From positions 1 through 51,512 of the forward strand of contig JAEEOY010000275.1 in the NCBI GenBank assembly GCA_016284515.1: a stretch of 51,512 nucleotides of DNA. The letters are read 5' to 3'. The notes beneath the pieces are model-generated. The model was not told where the DNA came from, did not search any database, and saw nothing but the letters and a program-made list of their open reading frames with translations. Both the position numbers and the translations under genes were made by a program. Source of the DNA: Kiritimatiellia bacterium (GTDB lineage: Bacteria; Verrucomicrobiota; Kiritimatiellia; RFP12; UBA1067). This document shows positions 27,368-35,667 of the stretch, in pieces. Position 1 is the stretch's first letter; each line of letters opens with the position of its first letter.

Positions 27368-29964
27368 TGCTGTTCCTCCCTGTTGAATAGATCTTCGTCT
27401 TCAGGCGCTTCGGACATGCCGTCCGCCGGCTGTTCCTCCGGCGCGGCGTCCTGCGGCGCCTGCTCTTCGGCGACCGTGCCGCCGTTGAATATCGCGAGAA
27501 GCTGCTGCTGGTCCATGATGATCGGACGCGGACCCGCGCCCTGCTGCGGACCGATGACGCCTGCGTCCTCGAGCTTGTCGCAGAGCTTCGCGGCGTGGTT
27601 GTATCCGATTCCGAGCCTGCGCTGGAAGTGCGAGACCGACGCGCGGTTCGTGTTGATGATGCACTCGAGGGCGCGCTTGAAGAGGTCCGCGTCTTCACTC
27701 GCCTTCACCTGCTCGCGCGCGGAGGGTCCGCTCTCCTCCTGCTTCTGGTTGTCGGGATCGTCCTCGTTGGACGCGAAGGGGTCTTCGATGGACGCCTCCT
27801 TGACGCGTCCGAGCTTCTTCGCGAAGGTCTCGTCGAACTGGAGGTTGGAGTGCTCCTGGATGAAGTTGGTGATATTGGCGATCTCGCCGTCCGAAATCCA
27901 CGCGCCCTGAGCGCGCACGAGGAGTCCGTCCTTGCCGCGGAAGAGCATGTCGCCCTTGCCGATGAGGTTTTCCGCGCCGGAGTCGTCGAGAATCGTGCGC
28001 GAGTCGACGGCGGAGGCGGTCTTGAACGCGACGCGTCCCGGGATGTTCGCCTTGATCGCGCCGGTGATGATCTTCGCGTCCGGACGCTGCGTGGCGAGGA
28101 TGAGGTGGATGCCGGCCGCGCGCGCCTTCTGGGTGATGCGCTGGATGTCGGGGTTCACCTCCTTGCCGCACTGGCCGATGAGGTCCGCTGCCTCGTCGAT
28201 GATGATGACGATGTACGGAACGGTCTTCGGCATGTCGTTCGTCGCTGTGTCGCCTCCGCCGAACATGTCGGGCTGCGAGAACGTCGTGCGGTGGTTGAAG
28301 TCGTAGATGTTCCTCACCCTCGCGCGGGCGAAGAGCTTGAGGCGCTTCTCCATCTCGGCGACAGCCCAGTGGAGCGAGAAGACGACCTTGCGGTTGTCGG
28401 TGATGACGGGCACGAGCAGGTGCGGGATCGCGGAGTAGGGCGTGAACTCGACGCACTTCGGGTCGACCATGATGAGCTTCAGCTGCTCCGGCGTGCGGGT
28501 CATGAGGAGTCCGCAGATGAGCGAGTTGAGGCACACCGACTTGCCTTGTCCGGTCGCGCCGGCGACGAGCATGTGCGGCATCGACGCGAGGTCCGCGACG
28601 AGCTCTTTGCCGTCCGCGCGCTTTCCGAAGAGGAGCGGAAGCTCCGCCTTCGAGTCGCGCCAGGCGTCCGACTCGAAGATTTCGCGGAAGGATATTCCCG
28701 CGGGCTTGCGGTTCGGGACCTCGATGCCGATCTTGTCCTCGCCCGGGATCGGCGCCTCGATTCGCAGGGACTTCGCCTTGAGCGCCATCATGAGCGTCGC
28801 CTGGAGGGAGGTGAACTTCTCTGGACGAGTCCCCGGCTCCGGCGTGAGGGCGTACTTGGTGACGACCGGACCTTGCACCGTGTATGCGAGCGACGCGTTG
28901 ACGTCGAAGAGCTTCAGTGTGTCCACGAGCTTCTGGGACATCTCGCCGACGTCGCTGTGGTCCGCCATCGTCGTCCTCAGCGGATTGAGCAGCGACAGCG
29001 ACGGGAGAATGTACGGACCCTTGTCCTCGACGGGCGCTTCCTCTTGCTCCCCGGGCTCCGCAGGGGCGGGCTTGGGTTTTGCCGCGGTCTGGACCGGCGG
29101 GACTTGCGCGGCGGGGGTGACGGGCGGACGCGTGGCGGCCTCGCGCTCGGCCTTTGCCGCTTCGCGTGCAGCGCGTGCGGCCTCCTTTGCGGCGGCTTTC
29201 TCGGCTTCCTTCTCGGCGCGGATGCGTTCCTTTTCGGCCTTCGCCTGTTCCTTCTCGAGCCTCGCCTGCTCCTTGGCGGCCTCTCGCGCCTTGACGGCGG
29301 CCTCGTATGCCTCGAGCTGGCGCTCGTACTCCTCCTTGGAGCCCGCGGTCTCGGGAGTCGGCGCTATGCGTCCGCTCATCGTCGCCCAGCGGTAGAGCGA
29401 GGCGAAGAATGCGGCTATGTTGCGTATGCCGATGGTTTCCACTCCCGCGACGAGGGCGAGTATGACCATGATGACGGATGCGCCGAAGTCGCTGAGAAGG
29501 GGTGACAGGAACCTGCCCATGACGAGATAGCCCACGACTCCGCCTGCGTTGGCGATGTTGTTGCGCTCGATTGCGGAGGATATCCCGGGTGCGTGGCGCT
29601 GCGCAACCTGCAGGAGGCACGCGCTGGCGGCAAGGAGCAGGATAAGCCAAGCGAAGCGGCGGAGTCCGCCGATGCGGCGTCCGGCTATGCGGAATACTCC
29701 GAGGACGATGCAGACAACCGGGACGATCCACACCGCGAGCCCGAAGAGCTGGTAGCCGTAGTACGCGAATGCGTCGCCGAGCGGACCTATCCAGTTCGTC
29801 GAGGCCTCGGCGGGGATTCTGAGCGAGGCGACGGCGCGCCAGTCGTAGGTTAGAAGGGCGACGAGCGGGAATAGCGAGATCGGGATCAGCCAGATGCAGA
29901 GAAGCCAGCCCAGGACGCTTCTCTCACTCCTGGGTGCTGCTAGGCTGGAAGATGTGTCGGTCAT
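27364..29964 (-). CDS. ftsK: DNA translocase FtsK/SpoIIIE
   Basis: An 866-residue septal DNA pump that clears chromosome ends during division. Four membrane helices occupy about residues 18-180. A highly charged Ala/Glu/Lys-rich coiled-coil linker spans about 205-275. The motor has Walker A GATGQGKS near residue 470 and Walker B YIVIIIDEAADLI. The C-terminal gamma winged helix (HFQRRLGIGYNHAAKLCDKL), which reads KOPS sequences, is followed by an acidic tail. ATG 29964 has AGGAAA just upstream and overlaps the previous small gene by 41 bases. The linker is short compared with E. coli FtsK. Confidence 0.96.
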   Translation of the reverse strand: MTDTSSSLAAPRSERSVLGWLLCIWLIPISLFPLVALLTYDWRAVASLRIPAEASTNWIGPLGDAFAYYGYQLFGLAVWIVPVVCIVLGVFRIAGRRIGGLRRFAWLILLLAASACLLQVAQRHAPGISSAIERNNIANAGGVVGYLVMGRFLSPLLSDFGASVIMVILALVAGVETIGIRNIAAFFASLYRWATMSGRIAPTPETAGSKEEYERQLEAYEAAVKAREAAKEQARLEKEQAKAEKERIRAEKEAEKAAAKEAARAAREAAKAEREAATRPPVTPAAQVPPVQTAAKPKPAPAEPGEQEEAPVEDKGPYILPSLSLLNPLRTTMADHSDVGEMSQKLVDTLKLFDVNASLAYTVQGPVVTKYALTPEPGTRPEKFTSLQATLMMALKAKSLRIEAPIPGEDKIGIEVPNRKPAGISFREIFESDAWRDSKAELPLLFGKRADGKELVADLASMPHMLVAGATGQGKSVCLNSLICGLLMTRTPEQLKLIMVDPKCVEFTPYSAIPHLLVPVITDNRKVVFSLHWAVAEMEKRLKLFARARVRNIYDFNHRTTFSQPDMFGGGDTATNDMPKTVPYIVIIIDEAADLIGQCGKEVNPDIQRITQKARAAGIHLILATQRPDAKIITGAIKANIPGRVAFKTASAVDSRTILDDSGAENLIGKGDMLFRGKDGLLVRAQGAWISDGEIANITNFIQEHSNLQFDETFAKKLGRVKEASIEDPFASNEDDPDNQKQEESGPSAREQVKASEDADLFKRALECIINTNRASVSHFQRRLGIGYNHAAKLCDKLEDAGVIGPQQGAGPRPIIMDQQQLLAIFNGGTVAEEQAPQDAAPEEQPADGMSEAPEDEDLFNREEQQ

Positions 29965-30112
29965 TTGTTTCCTGTGTGAAGCCGATGTCCGGCTTGAGTG
30001 AATGGTATACGATTATCGCGAGGACGAGCGCGAGGAGCTTGAGCCCCCAGTTGTGCGTGAGGATCGAGAACAGCCGGCGTAGCATTCCGCCGCGTTTTTT
30101 CTCCGCCTTCAT
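29924..30112 (-). CDS. Short YbbR-like (CdaR) membrane-anchor protein
   Basis: A 62-residue protein whose start overlaps the cdaA stop as ATGA. Residues about 16-40 (LTHNWGLKLLALVLAIIVY) match the N-terminal membrane segment that opens YbbR/CdaR proteins, which are normally encoded right after cdaA and regulate the cyclase. The extracellular YbbR repeats are missing. It is either a reduced CdaR or an unrelated anchor; its conserved place between cdaA and ftsK argues that it is expressed. Confidence 0.7.
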   Translation of the reverse strand: MKAEKKRGGMLRRLFSILTHNWGLKLLALVLAIIVYHSLKPDIGFTQETNDRHIFQPSSTQE

Positions 30113-30966
30113 GAACGACCTCCCTTCGCGAAGAAGCCAACGGTGTCGCGCAGCAGGCCGCGCAGCCTGCCGACGCGCTTCGAACCGCGACCCTCCGTCG
30201 GGAGGGCCTTCGAGACCCAGCGCATCACCGACTCCTCGCGCTGCGCGCCGCTGTAGCGGAAGAGCCTTCCGTTGCGCGCTACGGAGATGTCGCCCGTCTC
30301 CTCGGAAACCACCACGACGAGCGCGTCGGTGTCTTCGGAGAGCCCCACGGCCGCGCGGTGGCGCATGCCGCTTGATATGAGGTTGGGGTTGTTCGAAACC
30401 GGGAAGATGCAGTGCGCGGACGAGACGTGTCCGTCGCGCATAACCATTCCGCCGTCGTGGAGCGGCATTGGCGGAGTGAAGATGCACGTCACGAGCTCCT
30501 TGGAGAATATCGCGTCGAGGCGGATGCCCGTCTCCTCGTATCCGCGCAGGGAGATGCCGCGCTCGAAGGCGATGAGCGCGCCCATGCGGCGCTCGGAAAG
30601 CGCCATGAGCGTCTCCACGACGAGCTCCGGCGTCGCGGCGTTGCCGGGCCCGTACTTCGGGCGCTCGAGGTATCCGAACGCGCCGACTGCCGAGAGGATG
30701 CGGCGGATCTCCGGCTGGAAGATGACGACAGTGGAGACGGCGATGTAGACGAGGAGGAACTGGACTATTCTGGTGAGGACGTCGAAGTGAAACAGATAGG
30801 CGAAAGCCGTTAGGGCGGCGGCGAGGATGCCGAAGCCCATCAGGGCCTGACCGAAGCGCGAGCCCTTGGCGCCCTTGAGGATCGCGTAGATCACGATGTA
30901 GAGAATCGCGATCTGGATCACGTCAGAGGCGCTTACGGCCGGCAGTTCTATCGGGAAATCGCTCAC
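30109..30966 (-). CDS. cdaA: Membrane diadenylate cyclase CdaA (DAC domain)
   Basis: CdaA makes cyclic di-AMP from two ATP. The 285-residue product has three N-terminal membrane helices (about residues 15-90) and a DAC domain. The RHR motif is seen in SGMRHRAAVGLSEDTDAL near residue 202. The usual DGA motif reads DGG here (MPLHDGGMVM, near 171). The GTG start overlaps the ftsH stop as GTGA and has GGAGG six bases upstream, which excludes the much longer open frame that runs into ftsH. About 30 C-terminal residues are basic. Position next to a YbbR-like gene supports the call. Confidence 0.92.
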   Translation of the reverse strand: MSDFPIELPAVSASDVIQIAILYIVIYAILKGAKGSRFGQALMGFGILAAALTAFAYLFHFDVLTRIVQFLLVYIAVSTVVIFQPEIRRILSAVGAFGYLERPKYGPGNAATPELVVETLMALSERRMGALIAFERGISLRGYEETGIRLDAIFSKELVTCIFTPPMPLHDGGMVMRDGHVSSAHCIFPVSNNPNLISSGMRHRAAVGLSEDTDALVVVVSEETGDISVARNGRLFRYSGAQREESVMRWVSKALPTEGRGSKRVGRLRGLLRDTVGFFAKGGRS

Positions 30967-32957
30967 GCACCCTCCGTTTCGGTGACTTCCTTCGGGAAAA
31001 GCCCGGCCTTCGCCTCTTCGGCCGGCTTCGCCTCTTCCTTCTCCGGCTCCTTCATCTCGATGCCGACGAGCTTCGCGACGTCGCGTCCGTCCATCGTCTC
31101 GCGCTCGAGGAGGGTCTTCGCGAGGAGCTCGACCTTGTCCTTGTTCGCGGCAATCTCCTGTTCGGCGCGCGCGTAGGCGTCTGTGACGAGCTTGGAGACC
31201 TCCGCGTCGATCGCGCGCGACGTCTCCTCGCTGAAGGCTGGCGGCATCGATTCCGCAATCACGTACGGACTCTGCTCGTTGAACGCCTGGAAGCCGAATC
31301 GGTCGCTCATTCCGTACGTGCAGACCATCTTGCGCGCGATGTCCGTCGCCATCGCGATGTCCTGCGCGGCGCCGGTCGAGATCTCGCCGGTGAACATCTT
31401 CTCGGCGATCCTTCCGCCGCAGCAGATGACGAGCTCGTCGAGGAAGTGGCTCTTCGTGCGCCCGAGCACGTCGCGCTCGGGAAGTGACATCGTGACTCCG
31501 AGGGCGCGTCCGCGCGGGATGATCGTGACCTTGTGGAGAGGGTCCGCGTGCTTCGCGAGGAGCTGGAGGATCGCGTGGCCCGCCTCGTGCCAGGCGGTGA
31601 TCTCGCGGTCGCGCTTCGAGTATCCTGCGCTCTTGCGCTCGCGTCCCCAAAGGACCTTGTCGCGCGCCTCCTCGAGCGTCTCCATGTCGACGCCTTCGAG
31701 CTTCTTCCTCACGGCCATGAGCGCGGCCTCGTTGAGGAGGTTCGCGAGGTCCGCCCCCGAGAAGCCGGGCGTGCCGCGCGCGATGCGCGAGAGGTCCGCG
31801 TCCGGGCCGAACTTGATCTTCTTGCCGTGGAGGGCGAGGATCTCCTCGCGTCCCTTCAGGGTCGGGAGGTCGATCATCACCTGGCGGTCGAAGCGCCCTG
31901 GCCTGAGGAGCGCGGCGTCGAGCGTGTCGGGGCGGTTCGTCGCGGCGATGACGATCACGCCCTCGTTCGGCGAGAAGCCGTCCATCTCCACGAGCATCGT
32001 GTTGAGCGTCTGCTCGTTGTAGCGGCTCGCGCCGAGCGCGCCTGCGCCGGTGCGCTTCATTCCGATGGAGTCGATCTCGTCGATGAAGATGATGCACGGC
32101 GCCTTCTTCTTCGCCTCCGCGAACATGTCGCGCATGCGGCTCGCGCCTACGCCGACGAACATCTCCTCGAAGTCGCTGCCCGAGATAGCGAAGAAGGGCA
32201 CTTGCGCCTCGCCTGCGATGGCCTTCGCGAGGAGGGTCTTGCCGGTTCCGGGAGGACCGACGAGGAGGACGCCCTTGGGGATGCGGCCGCCGAGCTTGCG
32301 GAACGCGTCGGGCTCCTTGAGGAACGCGACGATCTCCTGCACCTCCTCCTTCGCCTCGTCGACGCCTGCGACATCAGCGAAAGTCACCTTCGCCTTGGAA
32401 GAGTTTCCGTCGAGGAGCTTGGCGCGCGACTTGCCGAAGCCGAACATGCCTCCCTCGCCGCCCATGCGGCGGTAGAAGAGCCAGTAGAAGAGGAACATCA
32501 TTGCGGCGAAGAAGATGATGTTCATGAGGAAGGGCGAAATTGGGCTGCGGCGCTCGCGCACGCGCACCTGTATCTGCCGATCGAAGAGGTCGTCCATGAG
32601 GGACTCGTTCTCGCCGGGGACGAGGGTCACGCGGTATCTTACGCGCACGGGGTCGCCCTTGCCGTCCGCGAGGGGCTTGCCGTCCTTGTCGACGTCATCG
32701 GTCTCCATTTCGCCAGTGAGGTAGGTCTCACCTTCGTCGCGGTCCAGGAAGCGGACGACGGGCTCGACGATTTTTCCTTCGTCGAGGGCCTTGTAGAACT
32801 CAAGCTGGGTGAGTTCGCGCGTCCCCGCGTCGGAAGGGTTGCTCTTGTAGAAAGAGAAGAAGAGCGCGGCGACAAGCGCAATCATTATCCAGGAGCGCAG
32901 CGCCCCTGGGTTCTTTCCTTCCTTTTTAGGGGCAGGATTCTGGGTCTTTGTTGGCAT
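30963..32957 (-). CDS. ftsH: ATP-dependent zinc metalloprotease FtsH
   Basis: A 664-residue membrane AAA+ protease that degrades membrane and regulatory proteins. Two membrane helices (about residues 22-38 and 145-165) flank an outer domain of about 100 residues. The AAA domain has Walker A GPPGTGKT near 232-239, Walker B IIFIDEID and the second region of homology [20 protein letters not shown]. The zinc motif HEAGH is near residue 457. The pore loop reads [18 protein letters not shown], close to the family norm. It heads the eight-gene operon, and its -10 lies six bases before the ATG. Confidence 0.97.
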   Translation of the reverse strand: MPTKTQNPAPKKEGKNPGALRSWIMIALVAALFFSFYKSNPSDAGTRELTQLEFYKALDEGKIVEPVVRFLDRDEGETYLTGEMETDDVDKDGKPLADGKGDPVRVRYRVTLVPGENESLMDDLFDRQIQVRVRERRSPISPFLMNIIFFAAMMFLFYWLFYRRMGGEGGMFGFGKSRAKLLDGNSSKAKVTFADVAGVDEAKEEVQEIVAFLKEPDAFRKLGGRIPKGVLLVGPPGTGKTLLAKAIAGEAQVPFFAISGSDFEEMFVGVGASRMRDMFAEAKKKAPCIIFIDEIDSIGMKRTGAGALGASRYNEQTLNTMLVEMDGFSPNEGVIVIAATNRPDTLDAALLRPGRFDRQVMIDLPTLKGREEILALHGKKIKFGPDADLSRIARGTPGFSGADLANLLNEAALMAVRKKLEGVDMETLEEARDKVLWGRERKSAGYSKRDREITAWHEAGHAILQLLAKHADPLHKVTIIPRGRALGVTMSLPERDVLGRTKSHFLDELVICCGGRIAEKMFTGEISTGAAQDIAMATDIARKMVCTYGMSDRFGFQAFNEQSPYVIAESMPPAFSEETSRAIDAEVSKLVTDAYARAEQEIAANKDKVELLAKTLLERETMDGRDVAKLVGIEMKEPEKEEAKPAEEAKAGLFPKEVTETEGA

Positions 32958-32963
32958 AGGGAA

Positions 32964-32969
32964 ATTATA
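32964..32969 (-). promoter_or_regulatory. -10 element of the ftsH operon promoter
   Basis: On the minus strand TGCTATAAT is an extended -10. The TATAAT ends six bases before the ftsH ATG, so transcription should start at or next to the start codon. No strong -35 is seen. Confidence 0.65.
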
Positions 32970-33069
32970 GCAAATTTATGGACTCTTTTGGGGTGGAAAG
33001 TGACCTTTGAGGTTCCTCGGTTTTCAGTTTGTTTTCTCCCCCGCGCCTGCGCCGGGAAAGCTGAAAATT

Positions 33070-33207
33070 AGCTCGCGAGGTACCCCATGCCTACCTCGCG
33101 AGGTACCCGGTGCCCACCTCGGGAGGTACCCGGTGCCCACCTCGGGAGGTACCCCATGCCTACCTCGGGAGGTACCACATGCCTACCTCGGGAGCTGCCC
33201 GGCGCCT
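33070..33207. repeat. 23-bp palindromic tandem repeat, array 2 (6 units)
   Basis: Units begin at 33070, 33093, 33116, 33139, 33162 and 33185, exactly 23 bases apart. Cores are CTCGCGAG or CTCGGGAG types within the same ACCTCGNGAGGT frame, with spacers such as ACCCCATGCCT. It is the same family as 8041-8126, 25 kb away. It lies between the divergent ftsH promoter and the accessory island. A hairpin (TTTTCAG at 33021-33027 with CTGAAAA at 33061-33067) sits immediately before it. Confidence 0.92.
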
Positions 33208-33277
33208 TAGGCGACAGCGCATTTGCTTTCGCTGCGTGGAGTTTTGGAGTCCTGGAGTTATGCTCAGGGGGTAGTGA

Positions 33278-33349
33278 ACGGATCGCTTGCAGGGGGGCGT
33301 TGCTCCGCTCGGACCACGCTTCGGCGGCCATTGGAAGGTCGTGAAGTGA
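33278..33349 (+). pseudogene. Fossil 3' end of an AlbA_2/winged-helix gene
   Basis: After an in-frame TGA, 23 codons read TDRLQGGVAPLGPRFGGHWK then VVK and stop. The end GGHWKVVK matches the last residues of the intact gene at 33720-35276 (TGHWEVVK), and the DNA around it is similar. Nothing upstream continues the match, so this looks like the remnant of a related gene. Confidence 0.5.
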
Positions 33350-33483
33350 GGCGGGCGAATACACGGAAAACGATTTGAAAGGGATGGTGAAATTGCGAAG
33401 AAATAGATGATGGCATCTGCGCTAGCCGACGTTCCGTCAGCTTGCTTAGCTGTCTGGGGTAGTCGCGTTTCTACTGACTGGGA

Positions 33484-33506
33484 GCGCCGCCATCTTGGCG
33501 GCGCTT
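33484..33506. repeat. Perfect GC hairpin in island
   Basis: AGCGCCGCC-ATCTT-GGCGGCGCT is a perfect nine-base-pair hairpin. A weak T-rich stretch follows. It may terminate transcription entering from the left or be a REP-like element. Apart from this, the fossil gene end and the leader block, the 33208-33719 gap shows no gene. Confidence 0.6.
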
Positions 33507-33543
33507 CAATCTGCCGCGATTTCATCCGCGTCTTGACCGACCC

Positions 33544-33658
33544 GACAATTTCAAAATCCCGCCCTTGCTACTTGCTGTGGCCTTTTGCTATAATTCGGGT
33601 GTTCGGTTGAGGGGCAGTCACGTCTGCCGCGATGCCGGGCGATAGATTTCCCGCGCGG
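33544..33658 (+). promoter_or_regulatory. Duplicated promoter/leader block, copy 1 (before AlbA_2 gene)
   Basis: The block starts GACAATTTCAAAATCCCGCC. A TTGCTA -35 at 33565-33570 and TATAAT at 33589-33594 are 18 bases apart. The predicted transcript begins with GTGTTCGGTTGAGGGGC and folds into hairpin 1 (GGCAG/CTGCC) and hairpin 2 (CCGCG..CGGG/CCCG..CGCGG) with the loop CGATAGATTT. The block recurs at 35308-35422. Its end is about 60 bases before the ATG, so it is a 5' leader of the next gene. Confidence 0.6.
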
Positions 33659-33719
33659 GAAACTGGCGAAACGCGACGTCCTCCAGTGATGGCGAATTTG
33701 ATATTAAGCAACAGAAACG

Positions 33720-35276
33720 ATGAAACTGACAGCAAGACAAATCGAGAGGCTTATAAAGCAGGGCGAGGTGGTCCATACCGAATGCAAGGATGCATCCGGC
33801 GGGTTGCCCGACTCCCTGTGGGAGTCGTATAGCGCGTTCGCCAATACGGATGGCGGAGTGATCCTTCTCGGCGTGAAGGAGGTTGGCGGCAAGTTTTCGA
33901 TTACAGGCGTGCCCAATGCTACAGCGTTGATCAAGCGATTCTGGGATTGCGTCAACAATCGCGAGAAGGTCAGCGTCAACATCCTATTTGATCGGCACGT
34001 CTATTCGGTGAAGTGCCGCGGCCGCGATGTAGTCGTGATAGAAGTGCCGCGGGCGGATCGGCAGGATCGCCCTGTTTACATCGGGAAGGACATGTTCAGC
34101 GGCAGTTTTCGGCGCAATGGCGAGGGGGATTACCACTGCCCACGCGAGTCTGTGAAGGCCATGTTGCGGGATGCCTGCGTTGAGACGGCCGATGCATGTC
34201 TGCTTGACGAGTTGACGGTAGACGATTTGTGCTCCAAGACCATCCGTAGCTATCGCAACCGGTTCAAGTCTAAGAAACCTGGGCACATCTGGAACGATCT
34301 GTCCGACGAGGAATTCCTTGTGCGCATTCGCGCTGCAAGGCGCGGCGAGGACGGCAATGTTCATCCCAATCTTGCCGGACTTGTATGCTTTGCCGAGTTC
34401 GGACAGATCATGGATATCCTTCCAGATTTCTTTCTCGACTATCGCGAAAGACTTTCCACCGATACGCGCTGGACGGATCGCGTCGCCGCGCATGACGCGA
34501 CGTGGAGCGGCAACATCTACGACTTCTACCTGATGGTCTATGATCGCATCACCTCCCATGTAAAGGTGCCGTTTGAGATAGATTCCGAGGGCCTGCGCGT
34601 GGAGGAGAACGAGATACACAAATCTCTGCGTGAGTTGCTGGCGAACGCGCTTATCCATGCCGACTATCATGGTCGCCGCGGCATCGTCATCGAGAAACAG
34701 GCGCAGACGATCAGTTTCTCTAATCCTGGCGTTTTCCGCGTCAACAAGGCGGTTGCCGTTGAGGGCGGAACCAGCGACGCCCGCAATTCGCATATCTTCA
34801 ACATCTTCGCCCTTGTCGACATTGGCGAACGCTCCGGCATGGGGCTTGCCGATCTCTACGGGCACTGGAAGGAATACGGTCTTCCTGAACCTGTCATCTC
34901 GGAGGAATACGATCCCGACCGTGTCAAGATCACCGTTTACACGGATCCCGTCCAAGGCACGGCCAATCGGCCCAAGAGTGCCCCCAAAACGGCCCAAGGT
35001 GACCCAAGACCTGACCAAGACCCGACCAAGACCCGACCAAGACCCGACCAAGATCCGGCCAAGACCCGACCAATTGCATGGTCTGATTTGCCGTCATCAT
35101 GTCGTCAAGTTTATGAAGCTTTGAGGCAAGATGCGTTTCTTACCTATCGAGGGATGGTGGCCAAACTTGGCCTCAATAAAGATACCATCAACACGGCGAT
35201 TGGTACACTTGTGCAAAAGGGAGTTATTCGTCGCGAAGGCAACAAACAGACCGGCCATTGGGAGGTCGTGAAGTAA
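33720..35276 (+). CDS. AlbA_2-domain / RecG-like ATPase regulator with variable repeat linker
   Basis: A 518-residue protein. Residues about 10-135 form an AlbA_2 (Schlafen-type) DNA-binding domain (GEVVHTECKDASGG, SAFANTDGGVILLGVKEVGG). Residues about 285-400 match the HATPase_c_4 region found in RecG-like transcriptional regulators (SLRELLANALIHADYHGR, NPGVFRVNKA). A linker made of Arg-Pro-Asp-Gln-Asp-Pro/Lys-Thr repeats (about 428-450) leads to a C-terminal winged helix ending TGHWEVVK. Such proteins occur in accessory islands and are often linked to defence or regulation; the molecular role is not settled. GC is lower than in the core genes. An upstream fossil shares its 3' end. Confidence 0.85.
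   Translation: MKLTARQIERLIKQGEVVHTECKDASGGLPDSLWESYSAFANTDGGVILLGVKEVGGKFSITGVPNATALIKRFWDCVNNREKVSVNILFDRHVYSVKCRGRDVVVIEVPRADRQDRPVYIGKDMFSGSFRRNGEGDYHCPRESVKAMLRDACVETADACLLDELTVDDLCSKTIRSYRNRFKSKKPGHIWNDLSDEEFLVRIRAARRGEDGNVHPNLAGLVCFAEFGQIMDILPDFFLDYRERLSTDTRWTDRVAAHDATWSGNIYDFYLMVYDRITSHVKVPFEIDSEGLRVEENEIHKSLRELLANALIHADYHGRRGIVIEKQAQTISFSNPGVFRVNKAVAVEGGTSDARNSHIFNIFALVDIGERSGMGLADLYGHWKEYGLPEPVISEEYDPDRVKITVYTDPVQGTANRPKSAPKTAQGDPRPDQDPTKTRPRPDQDPAKTRPIAWSDLPSSCRQVYEALRQDAFLTYRGMVAKLGLNKDTINTAIGTLVQKGVIRREGNKQTGHWEVVK
35010..35075 (+). repeat. 11-bp tandem repeat inside the AlbA_2 gene
   Basis: Six units of CCCGACCAAGA or close variants start at 35010, 35021, 35032, 35043, 35054 and 35065. 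Eleven is not a multiple of three, so gain or loss of one unit would shift the frame and remove the C-terminal winged helix. Confidence 0.9.
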
Positions 35277-35307
35277 TTTTCGGAGCGGCGAGACGTCCCG
35301 TCTCGTC

Positions 35308-35422
35308 GACAATTTCAAAATCCCGCCCTTGCCGAATGCAAGGGCTTTGTGCTATAATTCAGGTGTTCGGTTGAGGGGCTGTCTCATCTGCCGCGATACC
35401 GGGCGATAGATTTCCCGCGCGG
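35308..35422 (+). promoter_or_regulatory. Duplicated promoter/leader block, copy 2 (before FRG gene)
   Basis: This copy has the same opening (GACAATTTCAAAATCCCGCC), TTGCCG at 35329-35334, an 18-base spacer and TATAAT at 35353-35358. GTGTTCGGTTGAGGGGC follows, then hairpin 2 with the same CGATAGATTT loop. Hairpin 1 keeps four of five pairs. A short hairpin, CGAGACG-TCC-CGTCTCG, lies just before it and may terminate the preceding gene. Confidence 0.6.
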
Positions 35423-35469
35423 AGGGGCGAAGAAAAGTAGCCCGCCCACCACCGCGGTCATGGGGCGCG

Positions 35470-35587
35470 TCGAGTGAAAGCCTAGGAAACTTAACTCGTG
35501 ATGACGCATGAAGAGGACACTGCCGGTCCGTGCAGTTTCGCCTCCTTCGGTGTATCATCACAGGTCCATCCTAGGCACCTCACTCGA
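35470..35587 (+). ncRNA. 118-nt rod-like inverted repeat in the FRG leader
   Basis: Nested stems pair TCGAGTG (35470) with CACTCGA (35581), CCTAGGA (35481) with TCCTAGG (35569), GTGATGA (35498) with TCATCAC (35555) and ACTGC (35519) with GCAGT (35532), with internal bulges. It lies between the duplicated leader and the FRG start codon, so it would be part of the FRG transcript or a separate RNA. Both strands fold equally well. No known RNA family was recognised. Confidence 0.45.
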
Positions 35588-35667
35588 TGCATCGGAGGAG
35601 GTGTTATTTTCCTCGCGCCAAATCCGATTGCAACGAGGAGGGGAAAATAAAAGGGCGAGGCGAACGG

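Noticed and set aside
27595-29505. 636-codon open frame on the plus strand opposite ftsK
   Set aside because: The minus-strand FtsK has all family motifs; the opposite frame is an Arg/Leu/Asp-rich shadow caused by high GC.
30109-32097. 662-codon minus-strand frame covering part of ftsH and all of cdaA
   Set aside because: Only the part from GTG 30966 is CdaA; the rest is an out-of-frame reading of FtsH.
33070-33207. CRISPR array
   Set aside because: The palindromic core and the 11-base spacer are both conserved, spacers are too short and similar, and no cas gene is near.
33087-33344. Short open frames reading through the 23-bp array
   Set aside because: They only translate the repeat in successive phases and have no ribosome site.
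35470-35587. Integron attC site or retron RNA
   Set aside because: One end resembles RYYYAAC but no GTTRRRY partner is present, and there is no integrase or reverse transcriptase in the window.
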